Origin: an uncultured Clostridia bacterium
Lineage (GTDB): Bacteria; Bacillota; Clostridia; Oscillospirales; CAG-272
NCBI GenBank assembly: GCA_947624995.1
Contig: CANQMS010000003.1
Coordinates: 74,062-107,063 of the forward strand
Length of the DNA stretch: 33,002 nucleotides
Direction: 5' to 3'
Every line of letters starts with the position of its first letter. The first letter of the stretch is position 1. The notes under the pieces are model-generated. The model ran no database searches and was not told where the DNA came from. It saw nothing but the letters and a program-made list of their open reading frames with translations. The position numbers and the translations under genes are program-made. Shown one piece after another: positions 24,685 through 32,989 of the stretch.

Positions 24685-25404
24685 ATGCACGAGGATCACA
24701 GAAAACGAGTTCGCTCACGTTTTTTGGCTGAGGGTCTTGACAGATTCGAGCCGCACAACATTCTTGAATTTTTGCTCTTCTATTCGATACCGCGTCAGGA
24801 CACGAACGAGACCGCGCATCTCTTGCTCGACAAATTCGGCAGTCTGCGCGCCGTCTTCGAGGCGGACCTTGACGACCTGACCTCGACACCCGGCGTCGGC
24901 GAGAACTCCGCCGTCCTTCTGAAGCTGATCCCTCAGCTCGCGCGGCGCTATTTTCTCGACTGCAACTCGGGCGAAAAATTCTGCCCCGGCAGGACCGACG
25001 CGGCGCGGTACCTGATCCCGTTTTTCGCCGGGAGGACCGTCGAGACCGTATATCTGCTCCTTCTGTCCGGCTCGTTCGAGGTGCTCGGCTGCGAGCTCAT
25101 CTTTGAGGGCTCCGTCAACTCCGCGCATCTCACCTCCCGCGCCCTGATAGAGCGCGCGATCTCGAAGCACGCCTCCATGGTCGTGCTCGCGCACAATCAC
25201 CCCGGAGGGGTCGCGGTCGCGTCGTCCGACGACATCTCGACGACGCACGCGATGATACAGGCATTTTCCCTTGTGGACGTCGTGATGATCGACCACTTCG
25301 TCATCTCCGGGGAGCAGTTCCGCTCCGTTCTCAAACCGGACGGCATGTGCCTCTCGCAGGAGCTGCTCGAATCCCCGGAGCTGCAATATTTTTATACGCA
25401 CTGA
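24685..25404 (+). CDS. radC: RadC-family JAB-domain protein
   Basis: 239 residues. Helix-hairpin-helix at 65-82 (LTSTPGVGENSAVLLKL), then the JAMM metalloprotease-like domain with E141 (FEGSVN), H170, H172, S180 and D183 (LAHNHPGG...SSDD). This zinc-binding set is complete, so the protein may be an active hydrolase or DNA-binding factor; RadC's role in repair is unsettled. It directly precedes two MutS-like genes with a 92-base gap that holds a palindromic element. AAGGA is 14 bases from the ATG. Confidence 0.93.
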   Translation: MHEDHRKRVRSRFLAEGLDRFEPHNILEFLLFYSIPRQDTNETAHLLLDKFGSLRAVFEADLDDLTSTPGVGENSAVLLKLIPQLARRYFLDCNSGEKFCPGRTDAARYLIPFFAGRTVETVYLLLLSGSFEVLGCELIFEGSVNSAHLTSRALIERAISKHASMVVLAHNHPGGVAVASSDDISTTHAMIQAFSLVDVVMIDHFVISGEQFRSVLKPDGMCLSQELLESPELQYFYTH

Positions 25405-25411
25405 CAGTGAA

Positions 25412-25475
25412 CGGGGGAAGGCGCCTTTCCGAAAGGTCCCTTCCCCCGGACCCGTTTTTTCAAAACGTTCAAGGC
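25412..25475 (-). repeat. Palindromic intergenic element, copy 7
   Basis: Hairpin 25412-25448 (CGGGGGAAGG...CCTTCCCCCG), with the AAAA/GTTTTGAAAAAAC leader on the right (minus orientation). It sits between radC and the first MutS-like gene. Confidence 0.7.
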
Positions 25476-25496
25476 AAAAAGAAAGGAGGCGGCAAA

Positions 25497-26945
25497 ATGC
25501 CGGCACCGACTCTGCTCCGCACCGACCGCGGGCGCTCGATCCCATATCACGTCATCGAGGACTTACAGCTCCACCGCATTTTTTCCGATGACACCGCGCA
25601 CATGCTGGCGCACCCGTGCTCAGCCGACGTGATCCTTCTGCGCCGGGACCTCTTTTCGCTCCTGTCGGACCCGGATGTGCGCGAACGGTTCTCCGCGTTC
25701 CGCAGGGCGCTCTCGGAGCTTTCACGGATCAACGCGATGTATAAAAAGGCGCCCGAGTCCACCTCAAAATACTTCATCCTCGCCTCGCTCGAGGCAAAGT
25801 ATGCCGCCGCGGTCCGCATGATACCGCGCCTCGGCGGCTGCACGCTGACGGACGAGCTCGCCGACTATTGGGAGGACGGCGCCCGCGCCGTCGGCGCGAT
25901 AGAGGACGCGCTCCGCCGCGCGGAGCCGCACCTCACCGCGATGTCGCGCGCGACGGCATCCTTTCACGAAAAATCGTTCATCATGCCGGACGTCGAGGGA
26001 GAAGCATATATCGAAACGATAGAAAAATGCGCCTCCGCGCTCGGACTTTTGCCGGAGGGCGCGCGCTCGCACGCGCACCGCGAGGCGCTCCCGCTCGGCG
26101 CCGCGGCAGACGCGCCCTTCCGCGAGCTGTTCGCCGAGCCGCTCGGCGCCCTCCGCCTCATCCTGCCGCCGTACGGGAGCCTCGAACTGCACGAGCTGCT
26201 TTCGCTCGCCACTGAGGTCTCGTTCTGCCTTGAGATCTGCGAATTTACGGACAAAATGACCGCCCGCGGGCTGCCGCTCTGCTGCCCGCGCGTCAGCAGC
26301 GAGCGCCGCTATATCGCGCGCGGCGCCTGCGACTTCACGCTCACATACAAAAATATCGTCAATATCGTGCCGAACGACATCGAATTCGAGCCGCCGGACA
26401 CCTTTTTCTTTCTTCTCGGCGCGAACGGCGGCGGAAAGACGACGTATCTGCGCGGCGTCGGCGCGAATCTGCTCCTCTTCCTCTCCGGCGCGCCGATATG
26501 CGCCGCCGACGCCGAAATATACCCGTTTTCTTCCGTTTTAACGCATTTTCCCGCGGACGAGCGCGTCTCCGACGTCGGCAGGCTCGACGACGAGCGCCGC
26601 CGCGCGGACGCGATGCTCGCCGCCGCCTGTCCCGACAGCTTTCTCATCTTCAACGAGACATTCAGCGGCACCGACGACAAATACGGCTGCGAGCTGACGC
26701 TCGCGACCGCCCGCGCGCTGACGGAGCACGGCGCCTTCGGCATTTACGTGACCCACTTTCACGAGCTTTTGTCGCACGGCGAGTTCGCCTTTCTCGAAGC
26801 AGTCGTCGACGCGGAGAACGGCAACGCCCGCACATATAAAATAGTGCGGCAGAACGCGCGCCGCGGCTCCTACGCCGCCGACATACTGAAAAAATACGGT
26901 CTTGACCGCGCCTCGCTCGAGAGGAGGTACAAAAATTGTCCGTAA
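25497..26945 (+). CDS. MutS-like ATPase, first of a tandem pair
   Basis: 482 residues, lacking the MutS mismatch-binding domain I. The N-terminal 290 residues are helical (lever/clamp-like), and 295-482 are the MutS ATPase domain: Walker A GANGGGKTT (308-316), a conserved FPADERVSDVGRLDDERRRAD signalling stretch, Walker B LIFNETFSGTDD with N386 in place of the usual Asp followed by E387, and H420 (VTHFHE). GGAGG precedes the ATG at 25497. The next gene overlaps it by 10 bases. The two ATPases probably form a heterodimer. A DNA-structure-processing role is inferred, not shown. Confidence 0.88.
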   Translation: MPAPTLLRTDRGRSIPYHVIEDLQLHRIFSDDTAHMLAHPCSADVILLRRDLFSLLSDPDVRERFSAFRRALSELSRINAMYKKAPESTSKYFILASLEAKYAAAVRMIPRLGGCTLTDELADYWEDGARAVGAIEDALRRAEPHLTAMSRATASFHEKSFIMPDVEGEAYIETIEKCASALGLLPEGARSHAHREALPLGAAADAPFRELFAEPLGALRLILPPYGSLELHELLSLATEVSFCLEICEFTDKMTARGLPLCCPRVSSERRYIARGACDFTLTYKNIVNIVPNDIEFEPPDTFFFLLGANGGGKTTYLRGVGANLLLFLSGAPICAADAEIYPFSSVLTHFPADERVSDVGRLDDERRRADAMLAAACPDSFLIFNETFSGTDDKYGCELTLATARALTEHGAFGIYVTHFHELLSHGEFAFLEAVVDAENGNARTYKIVRQNARRGSYAADILKKYGLDRASLERRYKNCP

Positions 26946-28369
26946 CGCTTTTAAAGACCGGCGCGGGCGAGGTCGGCGACAGAACATTTTCCCGCATCTC
27001 CCTCGACATAACGCTCTCCCTCATCATAAAAGACGGCGCGCGCCGCTCGTGCCTGAAGGAGGTCCTCTCCGCTCCCCTGACCTCGCCCGACGACATCGCC
27101 GAGCGGCAGGCTGTCATAGCGGACTTTGATTCTCATCCCGGGCTGCTGTCGGAGCTCTCCGCCCTGTCCGAGCAGCTCGACGCGATCCGCTCCGCATGGA
27201 ACGAGTACCGCCGCTCGAAGCTGTCGGGCTCCGTCTCCCCGAAAATGTCGCCTCTCCGCGCGGCGGAGGAGCAGTGCTCCGTCAGCTCCGTAACGCTCGG
27301 AAAGCTGTTGTTCTTCGTCCGCGACGTCAAGGAAACGCTCGAAAAATACCGCCCCGCCTCCGCCCCGCTGCGCGCCATGCTCTCGGACGCGAGGGCTGTC
27401 GCCTCCGGTGACGGCTTTGACGCGCTGCTCGCCGTCACCGGCGAGCTCTCCCGCCGCGCCCCCGCCTCCCCGGTCGATATGCGCATCACGCTTGACGCGC
27501 TCGGGCGCGTCGCCTCGGCGGAGCTTTTGGATCACAAATATATGAAGCTCCCCGGCTCGGGACCTGCGCGCCGCTCATTTTTCAAAAAGCCGCCGGAGGA
27601 TGTCCCCGGGGCGCCCCTCATCCCCTCGCGCGAGGAGGCGGATTCGCTCCTGCCCCTGCCGTTTTCGGAGCTTTCGCGCGTGATGGACGACATCTCAAAG
27701 GAGCTCTTCGGGCGCTATTCCGGGCTCGGACGCGCGCTTTTGTTCTATTCCGCCGCCGTCGATTATATCGCTTTTTTGCGCAGGCGGGGCACAGACGTCT
27801 GCTATCCCGCGTTCACCGGCGGGGAGCTCTCGGTGCGCGGGCTTTACGACGCCGCCCTGCTCGCCTCGGGCGCAGAGGACGTCGTCCCCCATACGCTCGC
27901 CTCGCCGGGCGGCACCCCCGGCGCCGTCGTCTGCGGCGCGAACGGCAGCGGGAAAACGACGCTTTTGCGCTCGCTCCTGACCGCGCATCTCCTCGCCCAG
28001 TCCGGGCTCCCGGTCCCCGCAAAGGAGGCGCGCTTCCCCGTCTTTGCCGCCGTTTATACGCAGTTTGCCGAGTCGGAGCGCGAATTTGCCGAAGGGAATG
28101 ACGCCGGTCGGTTCGAGCAGGAGGTCCGCGAGCTCTCCCGGATCATAGACCGTGCGCCGCCCGGCTCGCTCATCGTCCTGAACGAAACATTTCAGTCGAC
28201 CTCGTATGACGAAGGGTCGGAGGGGCTTTATCACATCCTTTGCTGCCTCGAACGGCGCGGGATCTTTTATATCATAGCGACGCATATGGAGCCCCTCCGC
28301 GATATGCTCCGCGGCAGGGCGCTGTGCCTCCGTATGAACGAACGCCGCGAGCCCGTGAGGGAGGAGTAG
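26936..28369 (+). CDS. MutS-like ATPase, second of a tandem pair
   Basis: 477 residues starting at TTG (26936) with GAGGAGGT seven bases upstream, 10 bases inside the preceding gene, so translation is coupled. The N-terminal 290 residues are helical, 295-477 the MutS ATPase domain: Walker A CGANGSGKTT (333-342), Walker B LIVLNETFQSTSYDEG with N416-E417, and H450 (ATHMEP). Like its partner it lacks domain I and has Asn at the Walker B aspartate. It ends with a charged tail. The two proteins are only distantly alike, suggesting an old duplication and specialised subunits. Confidence 0.87.
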   Translation: MSVTLLKTGAGEVGDRTFSRISLDITLSLIIKDGARRSCLKEVLSAPLTSPDDIAERQAVIADFDSHPGLLSELSALSEQLDAIRSAWNEYRRSKLSGSVSPKMSPLRAAEEQCSVSSVTLGKLLFFVRDVKETLEKYRPASAPLRAMLSDARAVASGDGFDALLAVTGELSRRAPASPVDMRITLDALGRVASAELLDHKYMKLPGSGPARRSFFKKPPEDVPGAPLIPSREEADSLLPLPFSELSRVMDDISKELFGRYSGLGRALLFYSAAVDYIAFLRRRGTDVCYPAFTGGELSVRGLYDAALLASGAEDVVPHTLASPGGTPGAVVCGANGSGKTTLLRSLLTAHLLAQSGLPVPAKEARFPVFAAVYTQFAESEREFAEGNDAGRFEQEVRELSRIIDRAPPGSLIVLNETFQSTSYDEGSEGLYHILCCLERRGIFYIIATHMEPLRDMLRGRALCLRMNERREPVREE

Positions 28370-28385
28370 GGATCATATATTTTCG

Positions 28386-28443
28386 CGGAGGAAAACTTTT
28401 CAAAGGAAAAGTTTTCCTCCGCACCTCTTTTCAAAAGTTTTTT
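28386..28443 (-). repeat. Palindromic intergenic element, copy 8
   Basis: Hairpin 28386-28423 (GCGGAGGAAAACTTTT and complement) with leader CTCTTTTCAAAAGTTTTTT on the right, minus orientation. It lies 17 bases after the second MutS-like gene. Confidence 0.75.
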
Positions 28444-28585
28444 ACACCTTTGCGGCTTCGGCGGGCAAACGGACGGATGCAAAAAAGCAAAAAATTTTAT
28501 GACAGATGATGCGTTTTCGGACGGATCGCAGTAAATTAAATATGAAAGAAAAGACCCGTCAGGACACGAACAGCGAGGTGAGGCG

Positions 28586-29149
28586 GTGGAAGACCTATAT
28601 ATAATAGAGCGCTTTTTTGACCGGGACGAGCGCGCGATAGAGTACTCGGTCAAAAAATACGGCGCATACTGCACCGCCATTGCACAGCGCATCCTCGGCG
28701 ACCGCCGGGATGCCGAAGAATGTGTGAACGACACGTGGCTGCGCGCGTGGAACGCAATACCGCCGGAGCGCCCCGCGTGCCTGCGCGCATTTTTCGGCAA
28801 GCTGGTGCGGAACTGCGCCATCTCGCGGCTGTACGACAAAAACCGCAAAAAGCGCGGCGGCGGGGAGGTAACGCTCGTGCTTGAAGAGCTCGAAGACTGC
28901 ATCGCGGACAGTGACAACGTAGAAAAAACCGTCGAGCGCCGCGAGCTCGTGTCCGAGATCAACGCGTTTTTGCGCACGCTCAGCGACCGCGACCGGCTAA
29001 TATTCGTGCTCCGCTATTTCGACACAATGCCGATACGCAAGGTCGCCGCCATATGCGGCGAGCGCGAGAACTACGTCCGCACGGTCCTTTTCAGGACGAG
29101 AGAAAAGCTGCGCAACTATCTTTCGGAGGTCTATGAACATGAAAAATAA
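28586..29149 (+). CDS. ECF-type sigma factor, module 1
   Basis: 187 residues with sigma region 2 (about 5-75: ERFFDRDERAIEYSVKKYG, AEECVNDTWLRAWNAIPP) and region 4 (about 125-180: LSDRDRLIFVLRYF, VAAICGERENYVRTVLFRTREKLR). It starts at GTG (28586) with GAGG seven bases upstream, the same layout as the sigma gene at 30767. A conserved stretch KKRGGGEVTLVLEEL joins the two regions and is shared with the second sigma. The downstream gene overlaps the last 11 bases, indicating a coupled sigma/anti-sigma pair. No obvious promoter was found. Confidence 0.92.
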   Translation: MEDLYIIERFFDRDERAIEYSVKKYGAYCTAIAQRILGDRRDAEECVNDTWLRAWNAIPPERPACLRAFFGKLVRNCAISRLYDKNRKKRGGGEVTLVLEELEDCIADSDNVEKTVERRELVSEINAFLRTLSDRDRLIFVLRYFDTMPIRKVAAICGERENYVRTVLFRTREKLRNYLSEVYEHEK

Positions 29150-30593
29150 AGATCTGTATCTCGCCATGGGCGATATTGACGAAAAATTCGTCGAGGAGGC
29201 GGCGAAAGCGGAGGAAAGGCACCGGATGAAAACGCGCGCCGCCGTGCTCCGCCTCGGGACCGCCGCGGCTTGCATCGCGCTCGTCGCCGTCATAGTCCCG
29301 GTCACACTTCTCTTCCGCCGTGAACCGCCCGCGCCGCCCGCCGATGTTCACACCGACGCACCCTTCACAGACACACATGCACCCGGCACAGGCGCGCCCG
29401 ATACCGACGCGTCCGGGACAGACACTCCCGGTACGGACACGCCGGGCACAGTCGTGCCCGAGCCGGAATTCGTGATAGAAAACGGCGTTTTGTGGAATTA
29501 CAACGGCGACGACACGGACGTCGTCATACCGGACGATGTGATAGAGGTCGCCGGGACAGCGTTTGAAAACTCGCCTCAGGTCGAGTCCGTCACGCTCGGC
29601 AAAAACACCGAATACGTCGCGCCGGAAACGTTTCTCTGCCTTATGGCGCTGAAAAACGTCTATGTTCCCGAGGAGAACACGTTTTACGAATCCGTCGATG
29701 AAACAACGATAGTGAACAAGGGCGACCTTCTCAATTTCGAGTCGATAAACCCGTATTCGAACCGCCTGCCGGATTATGATCAGATCACCGATTCAAACAA
29801 AGAGTTTGAAAACTATCTCAAGGAATCAATGAACAAAAAGATCGGCATCAACCGCCTCGGGAGGTTTTCCGTCGGCGAGGCTGTGTTTGAAACGGAGCTC
29901 ATCCCTACGAGCCCGAGCAGCGCCGATAATAACCTTTTGCTCACGGCGGTCACGGTATACGGGCGCAGGATAGATTTCGAGAGGTTCCGTGAAATGTACG
30001 GCAACGAATACGGAGAGGCCTACTTCCATATTTACGGCAACCTATACTTTCAGGCGTTTTGGGCGGGCGACGTTTTCGTCGTCTCATGCTACTACGGGTC
30101 CGGATTCAGCATAATCGTGACCGAAAACGATCTGTTTGTCTGCACGTGCGGTAAAGAAAGCGACAACGCCAAATATGAAGATATCCCGGAAACGTGCCGC
30201 CTTTTCCCCGATTCATACTGTACCCTCATGTTCTATGAAAAGGACGGCGTCCTGCACTATGAAAGAATACCGACAAAATACTCGTCCCGGCAGATCGTCG
30301 GCGGCTGGATAAGATACTGCGCGGGCAGAGACGAGCTCTATCAGGAAACGGGTCGGGTCATGATCGAAGGCGGAACGGTCAAGACCGTGCCAGAAACGAA
30401 GGTAACGATATCCGAGGTCATCGACCTTGAAAAGGAATACGCCGACTGGTGCAACACTATCTGCAACGCCGGAGGTCTCGATCCGGAAAAAATCTCCCTT
30501 GACGAATATCTGTCGCGGAACGGTCCAGATGCGCCGTGGGCGCAAAACAGAAACGACCTCGAATTCAACTACCTCTTCCAAAAAGAAGAGTGA
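29139..30593 (+). CDS. Membrane-anchored anti-sigma-like protein with leucine-rich-repeat ectodomain, module 1
   Basis: 484 residues. Cytoplasmic N-terminus (1-36; AMGDIDEKFVEEA) expected to bind the sigma factor, one membrane segment (37-58), a PPAPP stretch, a Thr/Asp/Pro/Gly linker (70-104), a BspA-type leucine-rich repeat (about 125-180: VVIPDDVIEVAGTAFENSP, ESVTLGKNTEYV, LKNVYVPEEN) and a C-terminal extracellular domain (about 185-484). GGAGG at 29125-29129 is nine bases before ATG 29139; ATG 29133, in frame, is too close. It overlaps the sigma gene and is followed by a terminator. The ligand it senses is unknown; it could be a cell-surface or peptidoglycan signal. Confidence 0.85.
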   Translation: MKNKDLYLAMGDIDEKFVEEAAKAEERHRMKTRAAVLRLGTAAACIALVAVIVPVTLLFRREPPAPPADVHTDAPFTDTHAPGTGAPDTDASGTDTPGTDTPGTVVPEPEFVIENGVLWNYNGDDTDVVIPDDVIEVAGTAFENSPQVESVTLGKNTEYVAPETFLCLMALKNVYVPEENTFYESVDETTIVNKGDLLNFESINPYSNRLPDYDQITDSNKEFENYLKESMNKKIGINRLGRFSVGEAVFETELIPTSPSSADNNLLLTAVTVYGRRIDFERFREMYGNEYGEAYFHIYGNLYFQAFWAGDVFVVSCYYGSGFSIIVTENDLFVCTCGKESDNAKYEDIPETCRLFPDSYCTLMFYEKDGVLHYERIPTKYSSRQIVGGWIRYCAGRDELYQETGRVMIEGGTVKTVPETKVTISEVIDLEKEYADWCNTICNAGGLDPEKISLDEYLSRNGPDAPWAQNRNDLEFNYLFQKEE

Positions 30594-30639
30594 TCGAATT
30601 TTCACTTGCGCTTAAAAGGCGAAATATGTTTTACCTCCG

Positions 30640-30678
30640 CGAAAGGTCCCGCTCCGGCGGGACCTTTCGATTTTTTTT
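30640..30678 (+). terminator. Terminator of module 1
   Basis: Perfect hairpin CGAAAGGTCCCGC-TCCG-GCGGGACCTTTCG followed by a run of eight T's. Confidence 0.95.
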
Positions 30679-30684
30679 AAAATA

Positions 30685-30693
30685 TGTTATACT
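30685..30693 (+). promoter_or_regulatory. Candidate extended -10 promoter of module 2
   Basis: TGTTATACT (30685-30693) fits an extended -10 box, about 75 bases before the start of the sigma gene; no convincing -35 is present. Confidence 0.4.
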
Positions 30694-30714
30694 ATAGTGT
30701 TGTAAAACGCTGCC

Positions 30715-30737
30715 GTTTCACGTCTATATAGGTGAAG
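30715..30737 (+). promoter_or_regulatory. 5'-leader hairpin, copy B (shared with 10536-10562)
   Basis: TTTCAC and GGTGAA pair around GTCTATATA, 30 bases before the sigma start codon. The copy upstream of the sigma-fusion gene has the same 3' arm GGTGAA and the same CTATAT in the loop. Confidence 0.5.
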
Positions 30738-30766
30738 GGCAGCTAAGACGAAGCGAGGTGAAGCAG

Positions 30767-31336
30767 ATGACGGATGACGACCGCATAATCGAACAGTTCC
30801 GCGAACGCGACGAGCGCGCGCTCGAAAACAGCATCAAGAAATACGGCGGCTACTGCCGCGCCATCGCGAACGGCATCCTCGGGAACGCCGAGGACACGGA
30901 GGAAATTCTGAACGACACATGGCTGCACGCGTGGAACGCGATCCCACCGGCTCACCCCGAATCCCTGCGCGCATATCTCGGCGTGCTCACGCGAAACCTC
31001 GCGATAACGAAGAAAAACACCATCACGAGCAAAAAGCGCGGCGGCGGAGAGGTGACGCTCGTGCTCGACGAGCTTGCCGAATGTGTCGCCGCGCCCGCCG
31101 CCGTTGAGGACGAGGTCGAGGAGCGCGAGCTCGCGTCCCATATAAGCGATTTTCTGAAGTCCCTCTCCCTGCGCGACCGCGCCGTTTTTGTCGCGCGCTG
31201 CTTTGAGGGACTGCCGACACGCGCCGTCGCCGACCGCTACGGGCTCGGCGAGCGCCACGTCTGCACGCTCCTTTCCCGGATGAGGAAAAAGCTCGCAAAA
31301 TACTTAAAGGAGGTTTACGGAGATGAAAAATACTGA
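30767..31336 (+). CDS. ECF-type sigma factor, module 2
   Basis: 189 residues, clearly a paralogue of the sigma at 28586 (shared ERDERALENSIKKYGGYC, NDTWLHAWNAIPPA and KKRGGGEVTLVLDEL). Region 2 is at about 7-77 and region 4 at about 127-185 (LSLRDRAVFVARCFEGLP, GLGERHVCTLLSRMRKKL). The ATG at 30767 has GAGG eight bases upstream; an in-frame GTG at 30758 overlaps that site and is rejected. The last 14 bases overlap the downstream membrane-protein gene. Confidence 0.92.
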   Translation: MTDDDRIIEQFRERDERALENSIKKYGGYCRAIANGILGNAEDTEEILNDTWLHAWNAIPPAHPESLRAYLGVLTRNLAITKKNTITSKKRGGGEVTLVLDELAECVAAPAAVEDEVEERELASHISDFLKSLSLRDRAVFVARCFEGLPTRAVADRYGLGERHVCTLLSRMRKKLAKYLKEVYGDEKY

Positions 31337-32774
31337 TATTTACCGCGCGTTTTCATATATTGATCCCGTGCTCATTGCCGAGGCGGTCGAAAAAGCGCCT
31401 GAAATAAAGCGGGCAGCAAGAGCGCGTCTTCTCCGGATCGGTACAGTCGCGGCGTGTATCGCGCTCGTCGCCGTCATAGTCCCGGTCACACTTCTCTTCC
31501 GCCGTGAACCGCCCGCGCCGCCCGTCGATGTTCACACCGACGCGCCCGGCACGGACACACATGCACCCGGCACGGACGCGCCCGATACCGACGCGCCCGG
31601 AACGGACACGCCCGGGACGGACCCAACCGACACGGACATTCCGGGCACAGTCGTGCCCGAGCCGGAATTCGTGATAGAAGACGGCGTGCTGCTGGATTAC
31701 AACGGCGAGGACACCGACGTCGTCATCCCGGACGATGTGATAGAGATCGCCGGGACCGCGTTTGAAAACTCGCCTCAGGTCGAGTCCGTCACGCTCGGCA
31801 AAAACACCGAATACGTCGCGCCGGAAACGTTTCTCTGCCTTATGGCGCTGAAAAACATCTATGTCCCCGAGGAGAACAAGTCTTACAAATCGGTCGACGG
31901 CAAAACCATAGAAAGCACGGAGGACATCCCGAATTTCGAGTCGATAAATTCGTATTCGCAGCGCCTGCCGGATTATGACTGGAGTGTTCATTACAGTTAC
32001 GTGTTTGAAAACTATATCGAGGAACTGATGGCAAAGAGGATCCGCATCGCCCGTATCGTAAAATTTACGGTCGGAGACGCCGTTTTCGAGGCAGAGCTCA
32101 CACCCTGGTCCGGGAAAAATGATATAGAGCTCAAGGCGGTCACGGTACACGGGCGAAGGATAGATTTCGACAGATTCCGTGAAATGTACGGCGACGAATA
32201 CGGAGACGCTTATTTCAATGTCTACGGCAACCGATACTTTCAGGCATTCTGGGCTGGCGACGTTTTCGTCATCTCAAGTCTCTTCTACAACACCGGGTTC
32301 CGACTGCTCATTACAGAGGATGACATTTTCGTATGCACAGACGAAGACGGCTATGACAACATCCCCGAATCTTGCCGACTGTTTCCCGGCTCCTATTCCT
32401 CGTATACATTTTATGAAAAGGACGGTGCCCTGCATTATGAAAGAATACCGCTCAAGTTTAGTGCAAGATACTGTTATGCTGTCGGTCAAAAAATACAGCA
32501 CTGTGTTTCAAGAAACGAGCTCTATCAGGAAACGGGTCTTGTCATAATCGAAGGCGACACGGTAAGGACTGTTCCCGAAACAAAAGTCACAATTGACGAA
32601 GCAATAGATCTCGAACAGGAATATATTGACTGGTGTGGAAACGTCGGCAGCTCCGTCGGTCTCGATCCGGAAAAGATATCCCTTGACGAATTTTTGGCGG
32701 GGAACGGTCCCGATGCTCCGTGGTATTGTTGGGGCGGAAGCGAGGAAGACTTTCTCTTCCAAAAAGAAGAGTGA
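31323..32774 (+). CDS. Membrane-anchored anti-sigma-like protein with leucine-rich-repeat ectodomain, module 2
   Basis: 483 residues, paralogue of the module 1 protein. Cytoplasmic part 1-36 (AFSYIDPVLIAEAVEKA), membrane segment 37-58, linker with GTD/PGTD repeats (70-110), BspA-type leucine-rich repeat (about 132-185) and C-terminal domain to 483. Nearly every residue from the membrane segment through NIYVPEEN matches module 1, while the first 36 residues and the C-terminal domain differ more. GGAGG precedes the ATG at 31323, inside the sigma gene. It ends LFQKEE as the other protein does. Confidence 0.85.
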   Translation: MKNTDIYRAFSYIDPVLIAEAVEKAPEIKRAARARLLRIGTVAACIALVAVIVPVTLLFRREPPAPPVDVHTDAPGTDTHAPGTDAPDTDAPGTDTPGTDPTDTDIPGTVVPEPEFVIEDGVLLDYNGEDTDVVIPDDVIEIAGTAFENSPQVESVTLGKNTEYVAPETFLCLMALKNIYVPEENKSYKSVDGKTIESTEDIPNFESINSYSQRLPDYDWSVHYSYVFENYIEELMAKRIRIARIVKFTVGDAVFEAELTPWSGKNDIELKAVTVHGRRIDFDRFREMYGDEYGDAYFNVYGNRYFQAFWAGDVFVISSLFYNTGFRLLITEDDIFVCTDEDGYDNIPESCRLFPGSYSSYTFYEKDGALHYERIPLKFSARYCYAVGQKIQHCVSRNELYQETGLVIIEGDTVRTVPETKVTIDEAIDLEQEYIDWCGNVGSSVGLDPEKISLDEFLAGNGPDAPWYCWGGSEEDFLFQKEE

Positions 32775-32807
32775 AAAAAACAACACAATAACGCACCCGG
32801 CATAAGA

Positions 32808-32835
32808 AAGCGCCCGACAGGTTAGTCGGGCGCTT
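32808..32835 (+). terminator. Hairpin downstream of module 2
   Basis: 11-base-pair arms AAGCGCCCGAC and GTCGGGCGCTT with loop AGGTTA; the T-tract after it is weak (GTGTCCTTAATTTT). Confidence 0.55.
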
Positions 32836-32949
32836 GTGTCCTTAATTTTCCGCAAAATGGCGAGCTTTCTTTTGCGCGGCGATTGAAATCTTTCGCACCG
32901 TGTTTTATACTGTATACGGAACCTGCAAAAAAAGACCAACTATGAAAAG

Positions 32950-32989
32950 TCAACCCCTACGTGAAAAATATTTTTCACATAGGGGTTGA
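32950..32989. repeat. 40-bp near-perfect palindrome at the right edge
   Basis: TCAACCCCTACGTGAAAAAT is followed by its complement with a single difference. The centre is AAATATTT. It could be a bidirectional terminator, an operator or the end of an element beyond the window. Confidence 0.6.

Noticed and set aside
23402-24889. 495-codon open frame on the minus strand opposite the GH30-like gene
   Set aside because: Shadow of a high-GC gene; the plus-strand frame has signal peptide, catalytic motifs and a binding module, and this one has none.
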